Below, one piece after another: positions 1 through 11,724 of a stretch of 64,000 nt of DNA. The DNA lies in NCBI RefSeq assembly GCF_040412425.1, contig NC_089795.1:82788663-82852662 (forward strand), written 5' to 3'. The notes beneath the pieces were generated by a model. The model did no database searches. It saw only the letters and a list, made by a program, of their open reading frames with translations, and was not told the DNA's origin. How positions within the stretch are numbered: position 1 is the first letter of the stretch; each line of letters starts with the position of its first letter. Made by a program: the position numbers and the translations under genes. The DNA is from Macrobrachium rosenbergii. Lineage: Eukaryota; Arthropoda; Malacostraca; Decapoda; Palaemonidae.

Positions 1-700
1 TTTAAGCTTCTCGGGTCTTGCTTATTGAATTCAACCCCATCGATAACTGGAGTGCCAAGATTCTGCAGAAATCCCAGGCAATGTTTCTTGCTAGTCAAGC
101 GCTCACAATCCAGTAAGCTCCTCTCGGCTTGTGAAGAAAACCGAGGAGGGACAGGCACAGAATCAGTCTTAGATGCAGACTTCTAAGAACTGAAATCGAG
201 AGCACGGTCTCGAAAGGTCGTGCACTCAAGGCCCCTGAGACATGAGACCCCAATGGGGAATGCGAATCTGTTCCCGACCCCAAGGGCCAGGAGGAGCCAA
301 ACAAGAGAATGCACTGCCTCTCCGAAGAGAGGTAGTCCCTCAGAAGTTCCGCAGGACCTCTGAAAGGAACCTCCTCCTCAAGACCAAGACACCAGGTTGG
401 GAACCTGAACGAGCACTGTTTCAGAACTAATCGAGCACTCAAAACAGTACTGGCAGGAAGAACCGAGACACTTGCATGTCTTGGTTCTTTCTCTCGACCT
501 ATGCTTAACCGGGACGGTGAGAGGTCTCCCTGACACCGGTTCAGGATGCAAGAGACTCCAAAAATTCTCTAGCACTGTGTGCAGGCTCAGCAAGTTGAGC
601 ACCTGACACAGCACCAGTCTAGAAGCAGAACTGACAGAATGGCAACGGGGGAGCACTGACCAAAGTCTACGCGCCCACTAATTCCGAAAAACGCAAGACC
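1..700 (-). pseudogene. DIRS-like gag fragment (family 2)
   Basis: Read right to left, this segment resembles part of the gag-like region at about 48400-48700: both hold a stretch around 'gagacac-tgcatgtc' followed by a similar order of short words over about 200 bases. No complete frame survives; the longest minus frames are about 90-115 codons and end in stops. It runs off the left edge of the window, so the rest of its element is unseen. I infer it is a scrap of the same retrotransposon family as copy D (45524-50260). It has no recognisable catalytic domain, and the assignment rests only on similarity within this window. Confidence 0.5.
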
Positions 701-730
701 TGGGGTGGGGCAATTCAGTTCCCAAGCCCG

Positions 731-990
731 AAGGTGGGTAGACTCGCGAACTAGCACGCTGTTAGCCCAGCGTTCCGACTCTCCGACCAGCTAATGAAAA
801 AATTAGAGGAATTTATTTCTGATGATAGAAATTCATTTCTCGTCATAATGGCTTGATTCCACAATAAGCTGTAGGTCGCGTTAGTTAGGGTAACCAGTTG
901 ATTCTTAGCCACGTAAAATAAATCTAATCTCAATAGCCCTAGAGAGCTGTTAATCAGCCCAGTGGTCTGGTTAAACTAAGATACACTTAA
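731..990 (+). repeat. tRNA-headed SINE with LINE-like 3' tail
   Basis: A second copy lies at 11148-11344; the two align over about 180 bases (from 'gttggcccaac'-type words through 'gaaattcatttctc', 'ccacaataagctgtaggt' and 'ccacgtaaaataaat'). The head has a B-box-like word near 772-784 (gttccgactctcc), consistent with a Pol III promoter of tRNA origin. Positions 921-980 match the 3' ends of the LINEs ending at 1381 and 20341 ('agctgttaatcagc..agtggtctggttaaacta'). SINEs that borrow a LINE tail are mobilised by that LINE's reverse transcriptase; here this is inferred from the shared sequence. Confidence 0.75.
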
Positions 991-1361
991 CTCTAAGCTG
1001 GTGCCACAAACACTAAGATGGCATCACAGCCTCTCTAAGCTAGTGTAGAGAAGAGGCAATCATACTGAGCAAAAGTGCATTAAAAGATAAAACCTTAACA
1101 ATCTAAGGGGAGACCTAGACAAAAACTCCATCTCAGTTTGTCCAAAGTGCTTTGTCAGTCTTAAGAGTATGTCTCTTCAAAGGAATAAGACAGGCAAAGA
1201 AGACCAAATCTTCGACTGAAGATGACTTAAGTGCCTCTATCATAACATGCAGCCTACAACTTAAAAAAAAGGAAGAAGAGAGCTAAATGGGGATAAAGAG
1301 AAGCACAATGCTCCAGCAAGTGCCAAAAAACCAAAGGAGTCTCCTCCAATTGAAGCCACAC
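991..1361. other. No gene seen
   Basis: AT-rich sequence between the SINE and the LINE 3' end. I see no open frame longer than about 60 codons, no RNA gene and no obvious inverted repeats. Confidence 0.6.
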
Positions 1362-1676
1362 CATTATTATTATTAAAATAGTTTAACTAGACCCACTGAG
1401 CTGACCATCAGCTCATAGGGCTGGGCCTGGGAAGGATTAGGATGGAATGACAAGTCTCCAGGCTGATGCCTAGCACTGGGACCCTAATAGGTCACTTGTC
1501 AATGATGATAAATGAAAATGAAATTAAAAGCTGTAAAAGGCATACGTTTTCATACTGGAACACACTCACACAATAAATACATTTAAACTCATGCTTCCAT
1601 ACATACTCACTAAAAAGGTATATTAAAATTTAAAATAAATTAAGAAAATCAAAAATTTACTTGTTTTAAAAATTCA
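1362..1676 (-). repeat. LINE 1 3' UTR and tail shared with the SINE
   Basis: The 3' UTR runs right to left and ends at the ATT run 1363-1374. The terminal 60 bases (1381-1440) read on the minus strand as 'agccctatgagctga..cagctcagtggg' and align with the tail of the SINE at 921-980. The whole UTR is also found at 20321-20600, so it belongs to the LINE rather than to chance flanking DNA. This is probably the recognition site used by the element's reverse transcriptase. Confidence 0.8.
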
Positions 1677-4600
1677 TCATACTGATTGATTGTTTTTCTT
1701 ATATTTTTTCCAAATTAATTTGCAGCTTCTCATGAACATTAAAATGGGTGCTATTGAGAATCGTTGAAGATTCTGACAAAATTTCTTCTCGGTCTATTTC
1801 CAAAATTTGATGAGTAAACACGTTATATTTGGACATTCACACAGTATATGCTTAACTGTTATCAGCAGCACATTGCAATCTGGGCATTTGGGAAGAGGCC
1901 ACATGGACTGTTCATTTAGTGTCCATGTGTTAAACAGTATAGCCTATTCAAGACGTGTCAAATTGCTTGTGCTTGTCTCTCTCTTTGATATGACCAATTC
2001 CATTTTCCAACACCTGGATTTTATCTGTTTTTTAATTTATTATTTTCAGGTTCTTACGTTCCATATATTTTGCCATTTTACAATGACTGTTTTATATATT
2101 TTGTATAGTCACTGATAGGGATGTCTACATTTGTTCTTGTCATGGACCGCTTCTTTAGCTGCTTTATCAACCTCATTTATTAATCCCTACATGGGTAGGG
2201 ATCAACATATTTCAATATTTTCCCTTATTATACAATTTATGGATTGGAGAACTCATATGTTGTACAATATTATTTTTGGGATTATAGCTTTGAATAGCTT
2301 CTATAGCACTCTGAGTCGCTATAAATTACAAAATTATTATATGGACTTCTAATTATTTTATGGCGTACTATTGCACATAACTCAGCTGTAAATACAGAGG
2401 CTTTTGTCTGGGAAGGAGAACTGATAACGTTTTGTTTTGGGATACCGCAGCATATCCCCACTCCATTGTGATTTAGATCCACAGTGTATATTGCGAATGT
2501 GGACCTGGATTATATGCTCTACTACTGTTGTTCTTGGTATTCTGGAGTATATGAATTATTTTGATAAATATTTCAAGTGTGTACAAATTCTCGTTTTATC
2601 TAATGGTCCAAGGAGGAGGCAATTTTAACATTACAGGCAATTGAGAGGTAGTTATTGTGACTTTCTATAATTGCCCACTTAAAGGAGTAGTGATGATTGG
2701 TTTATAAACCATCTGATCCTAAATATTTATTGAGACTGAATGTTTGAATTCTCAGAGCACTTTCATCGTTACTAGCTCTCTATGGAGAGACAGTGTAGTT
2801 CACCACATTCAACTTGTAAAAGAAGATGTTGGTGATGATCGAAAGCTCCTGAATATAGCCCCAAGACCCCGCCATGAATTGGCCCACTGCTTTCAGCGCT
2901 AGCGCCTGATGCCGAGCCATATATTTCACTTCCATAATCAACGATAGACAGCACTGTTGCTTTATACAATAAAGTAAAGGGTATGCCTATCGGCTCCCAA
3001 GTAGTGTTCGGACAGTTTTTAATTAGGGGTTTAATGCTCTTTTACATTTTGGTTCATGTATGTTATGTAGGCTTTCCAGTTCATGTGAGCATCAAATACT
3101 AATCCTAAAAAATTTTGCTGTTTGGCCAATTGGTATACTATGGTTTCTGATTTTTAAGTCTATTTCTTCTCCTTTTTTCCATTTTTTGTTTTATAAAACA
3201 TGATTGCTTGGTTTTATCTATGGAAAATTTAAAGCCTACAGATAAAGCCTATTCATCTATTTTTACTATGCTTTATTAATGATTCGTTCTGCATGTTTTA
3301 TTCGAGATGCTGAATAATATATGGTAAAATCATCCATATATTGTTACCCCAATACCCAGTAGGTAAATTTTACTGATATCATTAATTGCTAACGTAAACA
3401 ATTGTGCCACTAAGGACGCTTCCTGTGGAACACCATTTTCTAGAGGAAAGTAAACAGACAGAACATCATCAATTCCTCACCTGAAACTGCGTTTGTCAAA
3501 AAGTTTTGTATAAACCTAGGTAAATGTCCACAGATGTTGTTGTTTTGTAAGTTTTAATATAGCATACCTCCATGTAGTGTCATATGCTTTTTCAATGTCA
3601 AAAAGAACAGCTATGTAATTTGTTTTTCATTCAAAACCCTCTGGCGTATATGGTCTTCTAAGTTACAGAGAGAATCTAATGTAGACCTGTTACACTGTGA
3701 CCCAAACTGGAGTGGGAGTTAAAATTTTATTTTTCGTATGTGCCATGTTAGTCAGCATTTACCATTTCTCTAGTAATTTGCACATACAACTTGTTAAAGA
3801 AATTGGTCTGTAATTGCTTACATTACTGATCTTTCAGGTTGGGATTGGAATAATTATAGCTTTACGCCATTCATCAGAAATAAATTTCTAAGCCATAAGT
3901 GGTTATAAAACTCTAACAAGTATGTCTTTGCCAAAGGTGCTAAATGCATATCATTTCAAAACAATATTGTCACCTCCAGAGCAGATTATTGTTGTTCAAC
4001 AGAGCAAATCTAGCTCTTCCATACTAAATTTCCTATTATAATATATATCTTCTACTGTTTCAAAAATTTATTGTTATTAATTCTATGTTATTTTTCTTTG
4101 TTTTGAAATACTCATCTAAATTTTGTTGCTACTTACTTTTGCTAAATTTTTCACCTATTACATTACTAATTTCTTTAGGATCAAAGTATTTTTTCCCATC
4201 TTTATTATGGCATGTCTAGGTGGTTTAACATGGGTACCATTTATTTTCCTGAATTTTTCCATATTTTTTGTATGGAGTATTTTTTTAGAGAGCTCGGATA
4301 CATATTTTTTCCATGAAATGATTCTTCCCTGTATTACTTCTCTTTTAAACTTTGGCAGATATTTTTATTATACAGAGGTTTTAATGTATCAATTTCTAAT
4401 AATAATATAGTCAGTTTTGTAAGGTTCTTTCTAATATTGGTAACGTTTTGTTTAATTTACTGAATTTTCTATTCAAATTATTTAGTCGTCTTCCAATTTG
4501 GTGTTTTATTTTATTAATTCTAGTTTTTCAGACCACCATGGGACTTTGTGTTTTATCCGGATGAGATTTGGATTTTGGTATTGCTTTATCAGCAGCATTT

Positions 4601-5400
4601 GTAATGAAATCAATAAGAAATTCATTAGTTTCATTATGGTCTTTCAAATATTCAAATGGTGGGATATTCCTGGTCAGGAATTCATATTGTTCCCAATCTG
4701 CTTTATAAATGTTATATCGAGGCATGTTTGGTGGGGTTATTTTTGTAATAAAGAAATTAATAAAAATGACTACCTTGTATGCAAGTCATCTACTGTATTC
4801 CAGTCCAATCTGTCTACTATGTCTGCTGTACATAGAGTTAGGTCAATTGAGGAATATGTTCCATGTGTTTTGAAAAATATGTGCTGATTTCGTCATCATT
4901 TATACAGCATGTCATATGAATCTGCGAATCCTCTATTTAATTCCTGCTCTATTTGATTCTGTACAATTACAGTCCCATTGGAGTTGTGGGCATTAAAATC
5001 ACCTACTAACGTTGGTTCCTTAGTATTATTAAGTAATTCTTTGATTTTGTCAACGTCATAATTTTTATTAGGTTGATTGTACAAATTATGAATTACATAA
5101 TTATCGTTTTTATTCGTATTCTAATACTCGACGTTTGCAGATCAGTAAATTTTACAGGTACTTTGTCATAACATACTTTGTTATGTACATATATAACAGT
5201 ACCTAAATTTCCCTCTTCTCTCTTGATGCAGATGCTAGGTATATTTACCTATCGTTAATATTGTTTTGTTGACATGTTGCAAACATAATATCATTGGTTC
5301 ATATTCTTTTAATAACCGTTGTATTTCTCTAGGTGTAATCTGGTCTGTAGACCATTTCGTTCCATTGTATTAATAATATAACTATTGAAAATATTTTTTA
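1677..5400 (-). pseudogene. LINE 1 ORF2: endonuclease-RT-RNase H polyprotein
   Basis: Encodes the nicking endonuclease, reverse transcriptase and RNase H used for target-primed reverse transcription. Visible motifs on the minus strand: start-like 'IQWNEM' near 5370; 'LVGDFNAHN' of the APE endonuclease near 5010; RT block 'GVPQ..SL..QLFTLAIND' near 3430-3370; catalytic 'YMDDFTIYY' with the YMDD codons at 3340-3329; RT thumb 'VDYGSEIYG' near 2940; RNase H 'FTAELCAI' and 'YSDSE' near 2390-2310; C-terminal 'CPDCN..VKHILCECP' near 1870. The domains sit in different frames, so many indels separate them. The YMDD box itself is unaltered. Several frames in the opposite strand here are spurious. Confidence 0.85.
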
Positions 5401-5799
5401 TAGCGGTCAGGTTTACTCTCTTTTTTTGTATTATCAATTTGGAATTTTTCTAACAATTTACTCACGACATTCATCTGTTTTCCTTATAATAGACTAAGTG
5501 CTCAATGCATATGCACCCTTTTTCATGGTTACTCAAATCTGGTTTTCTTTTTTCTATATTCATAAAATTTCTTATAATGTTTGTTAAACCATCTTTTGTT
5601 ATGCTTTTTTGTTATTGCATAATTAAATGAAACAATCATTACATCCACAAGTATTATCATGTGTATTTCTCTTTTCATTGCTCTTGTTCCAATTATTGGA
5701 GAAGAGTAATCTCTTCTCCCTTGACATAATCATTATCATCTATGGTATGATTCTCTTTCACTTCTTCAGTGTTCTGCGACATTTGCCTTCATAGGTTTC

Positions 5800-6939
5800 T
5801 ATTATTATTTTAGGAGATAAAGGTATTTATTCTTAGCTTGTTTTGTTTTGTTCCTTTTTCATCTCCTTTATCTTTTGGTTTAACTGATGTTTCTCTAATA
5901 ATAGTTGGTTTTTCTTTGTTTTGGGTGGTGTTCTCCAAAGGCCTTTTTTTATCTTTAATTTCCTGTCTATCTCTACCCTCTTCTGTCACTTTAGTAGCAG
6001 CATCCTCCTGTGTTTCTATCTGCATTAATATTTCAAATGAATTGGACAAAATATTATCCATCTCATTTTGTACCTGTTTCTTTATTTTTACAATTTTATT
6101 TTTATTTCTAAATTATTAATTTTTCTTGAGATTTACTTTTCTGTGCTCTGTTATTTCTATCTGTTTCCGTTTTTGCTTCATTTTTTGCTCTTGTTATTGA
6201 GGAATATGAATGTTTCTTAGATGGATCTTGCATTCCTCTCACTTTTTTTAATTCCAATTTAGCTCTCTGATAGACATCCCTGTTAGTTCTTGCAACATTT
6301 TCAACTCTGTATTTGTATATGTAGTACACACACTCCTTGGACCTAGCATGATGATCCTGTCCACAGTTTACACATTTGGGTTCACTACATTTCCATTGTG
6401 TGGCATGTTGTTAGATCCACAATAAGCACATACAGGTTCATTACGACAGTTTTTCTCTTTGTGTCCCATACTTACTACAATTTTGACATTGTAGCGGTTT
6501 GGGAACATAAGGTCTCAATTCTCTATTTTTGACCCAAAATTTTTATTTTTTTGAGGTAACTCTTGACCCTCAAATTTTATTTTGCAATTCTTAATGCTTT
6601 ATTATTTTGTTTACTTGGTATTATATATACCTCTGATCTTGGATTTTGGTATATCTCATTTTAAGAGAGTCCAACAGTATATTTTTTGTCAACCAGTTCG
6701 TCATTATTTTCAGGAAGTACAATAGTACCTGAATGCTGTTCATAGTGTCATGCTTCTTTACTTTTACATTTATATTGTCAACACTTTTTATTGACAGATA
6801 GTCCTCAGACTGGTTTTTGGTTGTGGCTTCTATAAGCCACGTCTTCATTTTTATCTGTCTAAAACGATTTCTGTGGGTTGAGTGTCTTTTAATAAAGTTT
6901 TCTAACTTTAGGGCTGATATTTTGCTGTTCTGTTTCCAT
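5800..6939 (-). pseudogene. LINE 1 ORF1: gag-like nucleic-acid-binding protein
   Basis: The likely ATG is at 6939-6937 (start 'METEQQNIS'), followed within about 20 codons by a frameshift into a frame reading 'LIEATTKNQSEDYLSIK'. Zinc-knuckle remnants lie at about 6500-6320: 'GHKEKNC', then 'CAYCGSNNMPH', then 'NCGQDHHARSKEC'. These match the CCHC knuckles of I/Jockey-type ORF1 proteins, which coat element RNA. A lysine-rich tail ('YRVENVARTNRDVYQRAK' and after) follows. At least two frameshifts and several stops make it non-functional. Confidence 0.75.
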
Positions 6940-7202
6940 GGTTAGAAACCTTGACCCTTCCCTCCCAAAGAGGAGTCGAAGTGAGTCAAGGTTGAGTCAA
7001 GACGATATTTACTTTTTTTTGATTTGTTGTGCTGGAGCATAAAGGTTCCAGTGTGATTATATTTGGATTCTTTATTGTTTTTTCCAAAGAAAAGGTTGTT
7101 ACAAGAGGTTCCATCGGTCGTCATCTGTGCCGAAGTCACTACCATCAAAGGCCCAGGTACTCGAATCTTTATTTTCACTTTACAAAGATTTGAGGAGGGA
7201 GA

Positions 7203-7207
7203 AAAAG

Positions 7208-7243
<36 letters not shown>
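7203..7243. repeat. Poly(A) run on the plus strand
   Basis: About 35-40 nearly uninterrupted A residues, followed by 'ataacctgaaaacc'. It adjoins the presumed 5' end of LINE 1. It could be the tail of a small plus-strand retroposed sequence or a simple-repeat expansion; nothing to its left is recognisable as a processed transcript. Confidence 0.8.
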
Positions 7244-7246
<3 letters not shown>

Positions 7247-8710
7247 ACCTGAAAACCTTAAAAAGATATCATCAGCCTTTCATGGAGTTCATTCCTCCAC
7301 TAATGGCACAGTGAGAACCGACTCCCAAATGTCATCCCTACCCCTACCCCAAAGGGGATGGCACAACATGATTAGAGTGGCTCAAGTGTAAGCCAACCTG
7401 CTTGATAGGACTTGAGGTATTACTAGAATACAATCATCCCCACCCTAATCACATTATGGGCAAACCTGGACAGAATGCCGAGAGTCCTATTCCCAGAACT
7501 AGACCCCCTGGAATCCGTGGTCCAGTCCCGTAGAATAGTTCCGCCTGAAAACTCAGGTCGAACATTGTCGGGCAGTTGATGGTCCTGCACGGTTCTCACT
7601 ATTTAGTTTCGGATATAAACCCAATCCCAGCTATGATACCTTTTCCTATTTACCAGGTCCAAGAAATTTGTGCGAAAGTGAAAATATCCACGCCATTTAA
7701 ACGAAAGGTTTGTAGGTGATCCGTCAGGACTTTGGCTCTCATTCTTCGTAAGAACAAAGAAGAAAAAGAGGGCCCTACACCACGTGAAGGAACCTATTCG
7801 GGGGTTTCTGCCACCAGAGGAGGAGTTGGGGCAACAGCTGCTGACTACCAGGAACCAATCCCTGACTCGATGAAAGGTGAGAATGAAGGACACTCAGTCT
7901 GAAGCAGCTCATGTGAGTCGATACATGTCGACTGAGCAAAAGAATATGAAGCACCACCAGACACCAAAGAAAATGGGAAAGGTTAGGAGGAGGGGGGAAG
8001 AGGAGCAACAGCTACAACCCCACCCTTGTTCAAAAGCAACTCAGCAGACTTAAGAGCATTCTCATGTGACATCCTTAGGAAGCAAAGTGTCCAAAATAAT
8101 ATCTAGCTTGAAAACAACAGAAGATACTGTACCCGAGGTAGTACTGGAAAGACAAGTTTTAATGGAGACAGAAGCAAGAGATGCACAGATAGCTAAAAAA
8201 AAAATCATGTAATGAATGAACAGGTGCATTCTGGGGAGAAACAGGAATAGCAGACAAAGATTTGGAATGAGAAGTATCTTTGAGCCAACATAAAAGAAGA
8301 GGTACAACTCACTACAGACACGTTATTATTAGTAACACTATTTGTACCTATATAATTAATCCTATCAGTGCTAACAACCTTATTACTACTAGATGCCAAT
8401 AACCGGAGTCAAATATTGTGTGAAGGGCTACATTTACTAAAACGATCTTTTGGTTAATGTATTAAACAAGACTCAGAGCATGAAAAATGAGGCGGGTGAC
8501 AGAGGGCACATAACAACATCGCACCGAGATCCAGCCCAGTTCCCTGGCAGCAGCTTTTTCCAACTGTCACAGGGCAGTCCTAGACTTGGGCTACAGGCAG
8601 GCAAGGGCACCAACACCTTGCCTCTTATAGGGGAACATGAAAATGATCACACTATGGGGGGTGGGACCCAAAACAGTTTCCTAACATAAATTCAGACAAA
8701 CCTTTACTGA
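7244..8710. other. Unassigned repeat-like sequence
   Basis: Mixed-composition DNA with short minus-strand frames of 77-96 codons at 8008-7603 (a Ser/Pro/Cys-rich frame reading 'SSQGLVPGSQQLLPQLLLW'). It may be the 5' part of an adjacent DIRS-like element, because it directly abuts a DIRS terminal module at 8711, but I find no match to the gag regions elsewhere in the window. No tRNA, host exon or transposase motif is visible. Confidence 0.4.
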
Positions 8711-8744
8711 GCTAAAAATGACATTTTTATAAGAAAATACAGTT

Positions 8745-8778
<34 letters not shown>

Positions 8779-9090
8779 TATATATATATATATATATATA
8801 CTAACCCAGTAATTTACATTTGCTATTTTCACTCGTTCAGCAGCCTAAAATGTTGAAATTCGGGGGTCGTACTAGTTTGTTTTGGGGTATGTGACATGCC
8901 CCCCCAACTCTCGGGGGAAAGAGAGGAAGAACTTAGCAAAGAGTTCAATTTGTTTATGCCCTTATGTCTGTTCGTGGGGAAGCGGGAGGGCTCTGATCAT
9001 GTGATTACCGGGTAAGTATACATGAAACACTATTTTACTATAAAAATGTCATTTTTATATGAGTAAACTTACCCAGCAATTACATAGATG
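8711..9090 (-). repeat. DIRS terminal module, copy A
   Basis: Contains three pieces in the order also found in copies B and C: 'gctaaaaatgacattttta' near 8711; a ~170-base middle; then 'gattaccgggtaagtata' near 9003, a central 'ataaaaatgtcatttttat' near 9041 and its inverted partner 'cttacccagcaattacat' near 9067. The second and fourth pieces are inverted repeats of each other. A 50-base AT tract (8749-8800) has expanded inside the first arm. The recombinase ORF reads towards this module, so it is the 3' end of the element. Confidence 0.7.
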
Positions 9091-9248
9091 ATTCCCACAC
9101 TGATAGGAGGTGGGAAGGCTTGGACATATCTACCCCCAAACATTATTAATGGTAATGAATTTGAGAACAGAAAAATTACTAACACTGAATCAATGTTTGT
9201 TGTGTCCTTACCTGATAAGAGAGCTGCTGCAGGTACATACTGCCTCTG

Positions 9249-9470
9249 GTTGGCACTCATCTTATCGTGTAGAGGCAAGGCGGTATAGCCTGGAGCGCCT
9301 ACTCTACAGTGGGCGCTTTGCAGCGATGGACCAATTCCGATGGCTATCAAAGAATACTGTATAAGTTTTGGCACTCATAGTGTAGAGGCAAGGTGGTATA
9401 GCCTGGAGTGCCTACTCTAAAGTGGGCGCTTTGCAGCAATCACACCAGCTCCAATGGCCAAACATAGAGT
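9249..9470. repeat. Subterminal tandem duplication, two units of ~115 bp
   Basis: The word set 'ggcactcat', 'gtgtagaggcaagg', 'ggtatagcctggag' and 'gtgggcgctttgcagc' occurs at 9249-9370 and again at 9371-9470. Copy B has only one such unit (about 27800-27890). This is a local duplication between the terminal module and the recombinase ORF. Confidence 0.8.
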
Positions 9471-9689
9471 GCCCTGCGCAGGCACTGTGATACCATACAA
9501 AATATCCAGAACAAAAACAGTCATCCCAAAACCCACCAATTCAATATTAAAAACACCAATTTTATACTGTTAAAAGAAAAGACTGGAGGGTACTGCATGA
9601 ACAGTACTCCCTTGCTGCCCCTAGATCAACACCCTATGCAAGGTGAAGAGATAAAAGGAAGGAACAATGCCTCCCAAGTTTCCTCCCCC

Positions 9690-10665
9690 AACACCACGCC
9701 AGCCGTGTATAATGGACCCAAGGTACTGCACTGATCATACAATGTTTCTATATCCCGTAAATAATGAGAAGCAAAAACTGACTTGCATTTCCAGAAAGTT
9801 GATTGTAAAGTGAAGCTGGGGATGTAAGAAAATAAACACTCATTTACAGTTTTACATGAGGGGAAAAAGCTCCAACCATGGAGTGTGCTTCAGATATAAG
9901 GGCTCTGAGGAAGAATGTCAGGGAGTTCTTAGACAGAGGCCATGATGGATTTTTCACAGAACACCAAAGATTGCTTGAAGTTCCACGAACAGACTTCATT
10001 CTGTGGAGATAATATTTAAGGGCCCTCACAGGGCACAGAGTTCTCTCTTCAGCTGGACCCAAAACTTCAGAGAAGCTTTTAACAGTAAAAGAACGAGGCC
10101 ATGGTTTCAATGGTGTTTCGTTCTTAGCCAAGAGTCCCAAGGAAAAAGAACAAGCTGCATTTCTTTGGGAAAATTCTTCTATCTAAAACATGAATCTCAC
10201 TGGCCCTTTCTGCTGTTGCCAAAGCGACCAGGAAAAAGGTCTTCCTAGTAAGGTCTCTTAGGGAGATAGATTGCATGGGTTCGAAACAAGGACTGGATAG
10301 GCATCTAAGTACGATGTCTAGGTTCCAGGAGACTAAGGGAGTTTCCTTTTGCTCTACTGATTCAAAGGACTTTATTAGATCTGACAAATCTTGGTTGGAG
10401 GATAAATCCATCCCTCTGTGGCAGAAGACAGAGCTTAACATGGCTCTGTACCCTTTTATAGTGGAAGTGGAGACACCTCTAGAAGTTCGTAGGTATAGCA
10501 GAAAATCCGTTATTTCTGCTAAAGAGGTTTTAGTAGAGGAAACATTGTGTCGTCTACACCATGACCTGAAGATGGTCCACTTTGTCAGGTAGACCTTTTA
10601 TGAAGAATGCTTTCTGCACTTGGCAATAGATTCTGAAGCTGCTTTTGAAAAGCCCTTAATTCTGA
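9690..10665 (-). pseudogene. Tyrosine recombinase of DIRS copy A
   Basis: The enzyme would integrate the element's circular cDNA. On the minus strand: core-binding part 'YLTKWTIFRSWCR' near 10590, then 'TIKGYRAMLSSVFCHRG' near 10450, the box I region 'FFLVALATAERASEIHVL' near 10200, 'CPVRALKYYL' near 10040 and 'PLSKNSLTFFLRALI' near 9930. The nucleophile block 'KSVFASHYLRDIE' survives near 9770 with its Tyr, but in another frame. The expected 'AHxxR' box before it is not recognisable. Frameshifts near 10450, 10130 and 9850 break the gene. Upstream RT and gag of this copy are missing, so it is 5'-truncated. Confidence 0.85.
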
Positions 10666-11147
10666 GCAACTGCTTAACAGTTTGAATATGACGGGTTTAT
10701 GAACTGACCTAACTATTTGCTTTCACAATCAATCTGCTTCTCTATCTTCCTATACCAACAAACTTAAGCATAAAGTCTTTCAAAAATTCGTACATTCCTA
10801 ACATCAGTTCTCAAGATCACACACTTTATACCCCTGCAGGTGGCACAAACAGTGTCTGTCTAACTCAAAGATCAATATCCAGCTAACACAGTAATCATTC
10901 TTACAGAAGACATACTAATACTAGGAAAATGAATGTACAGTACTGTGAAAGCAATAAACAGCCAAAACCAGGAAATACCAACAAGCACCTTGGCACAATG
11001 GCAGCAAGAATTCTGACAAGAGCTAAAATATTTGAAACACACCTGGTGGAGAACAGGGTCAGCCATTCTATCTTCTGTTTACATGCCATCTTGCCTACTG
11101 GAGATATAAGCTATTTTTAACAGTAGGTAGTTCTTCATTGGAGGTGA
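10666..11147. other. No gene seen
   Basis: Unique-looking AT-rich DNA. Frames of about 60 codons on both strands overlap each other at 10872-11120 and show no domain. Confidence 0.5.
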
Positions 11148-11343
11148 GGTAGATAGTTCTCGCTAGTAAACTGTTGGCCCAACATTCAACTCCCGACCGC
11201 CAGTTTATGAATTAGAGGAATTTGTTTCTGGTGATAGAAATTCATTTCTCATCATAATGTGGTTTGGATCCCACAATAAGCTGTAGGTCCCACTGCTAGG
11301 TAACCAGTTGGTTCTTGGCCACGTAAAATAAATATATCAGTAG

Positions 11344-11344
<1 letters not shown>
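11148..11344 (+). repeat. tRNA-headed SINE, second copy
   Basis: Aligns with 731-925: 'gttctcgctag', 'ctgttggcccaac', 'gaattagaggaattt', 'gatagaaattcatttctc', 'cacaataagctgtaggt', 'ggttcttggccacgtaaaa'. It stops just before the LINE-like tail and runs into an ATT array, so the 3' tail is lost or replaced. Confidence 0.75.
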
Positions 11345-11383
<39 letters not shown>

Positions 11384-11384
11384 T
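11345..11384. repeat. (ATT)n microsatellite
   Basis: About 13 uninterrupted ATT units directly after the SINE body. ATT/TAA tails are typical products of I-type LINE machinery, so this may be an expanded retroposition tail. Confidence 0.9.
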
Positions 11385-11395
11385 GAGTTTTCTCT

Positions 11396-11540
11396 ATTTT
11401 TCTAATACAGTAATTGATTTTTCTAGGTTACTGCATTCTGCCAGTAACATGCCGATATTGGTCATACATGGAGAGTATGACCAATATTTATGTTACTCCA
11501 GAACGCATAACACAAAAATCAATTACACTATTAGAAAAAT
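11396..11540. repeat. Near-perfect hairpin (foldback repeat)
   Basis: Left arm 11396-11467 and right arm 11475-11540 are reverse complements at roughly 80 percent, with a 7-base loop (atggaga). Arm ends read 'attttctaatacag' type and 'ctattagaaaaat'. It could be a small foldback MITE; no flanking duplication is obvious. Confidence 0.75.
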
Positions 11541-11724
11541 AAAAAAAAATTAATATATTATTCAGTAGATGAAACCTATTCATATGGGAACAAGCCACAG
11601 GGGCCATTGACATGATATTCAAGCTTCCAAAGAATATGGTGTTTAATATTTAGGAAGCAAGGAAGTACCAAGAAATACAAAAGAAAGATCTATGTAAAAA
11701 AAAAAAAATAAATTAATAAATAGA

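Larger units (their letters stand above)
1362..7195 (-). mobile_element. LINE 1: I-clade-like non-LTR retrotransposon, decayed
   Basis: Read on the minus strand the order is ORF1 with zinc knuckles (about 6939-5800), APE-type endonuclease (about 5400-4800), reverse transcriptase (about 4400-2900), RNase H (about 2480-2280), a C-terminal Cys/His motif (about 1930-1840) and a 3' UTR ending in an ATT/TAA run at 1363-1374. RNase H after the RT plus a TAA-type tail is the known layout of I-clade elements. Both ORFs carry many frameshifts and stops. The 5' limit is uncertain; about 250 bases upstream of the ORF1 ATG look like 5' UTR. A 5'-truncated relative lies at 20321-20600 and a related RNase H fragment at 22440-22960. 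Confidence 0.85.

Noticed and set aside
1807..2115. A 102-codon plus-strand frame
   Set aside because: Antisense to the LINE 1 C-terminal region, whose minus strand reads the conserved Cys/His motif.
4123..4887. Hydrophobic plus-strand frames that look like membrane proteins
   Set aside because: They are antisense to LINE 1 ORF2; the minus strand has the endonuclease and RT motifs.
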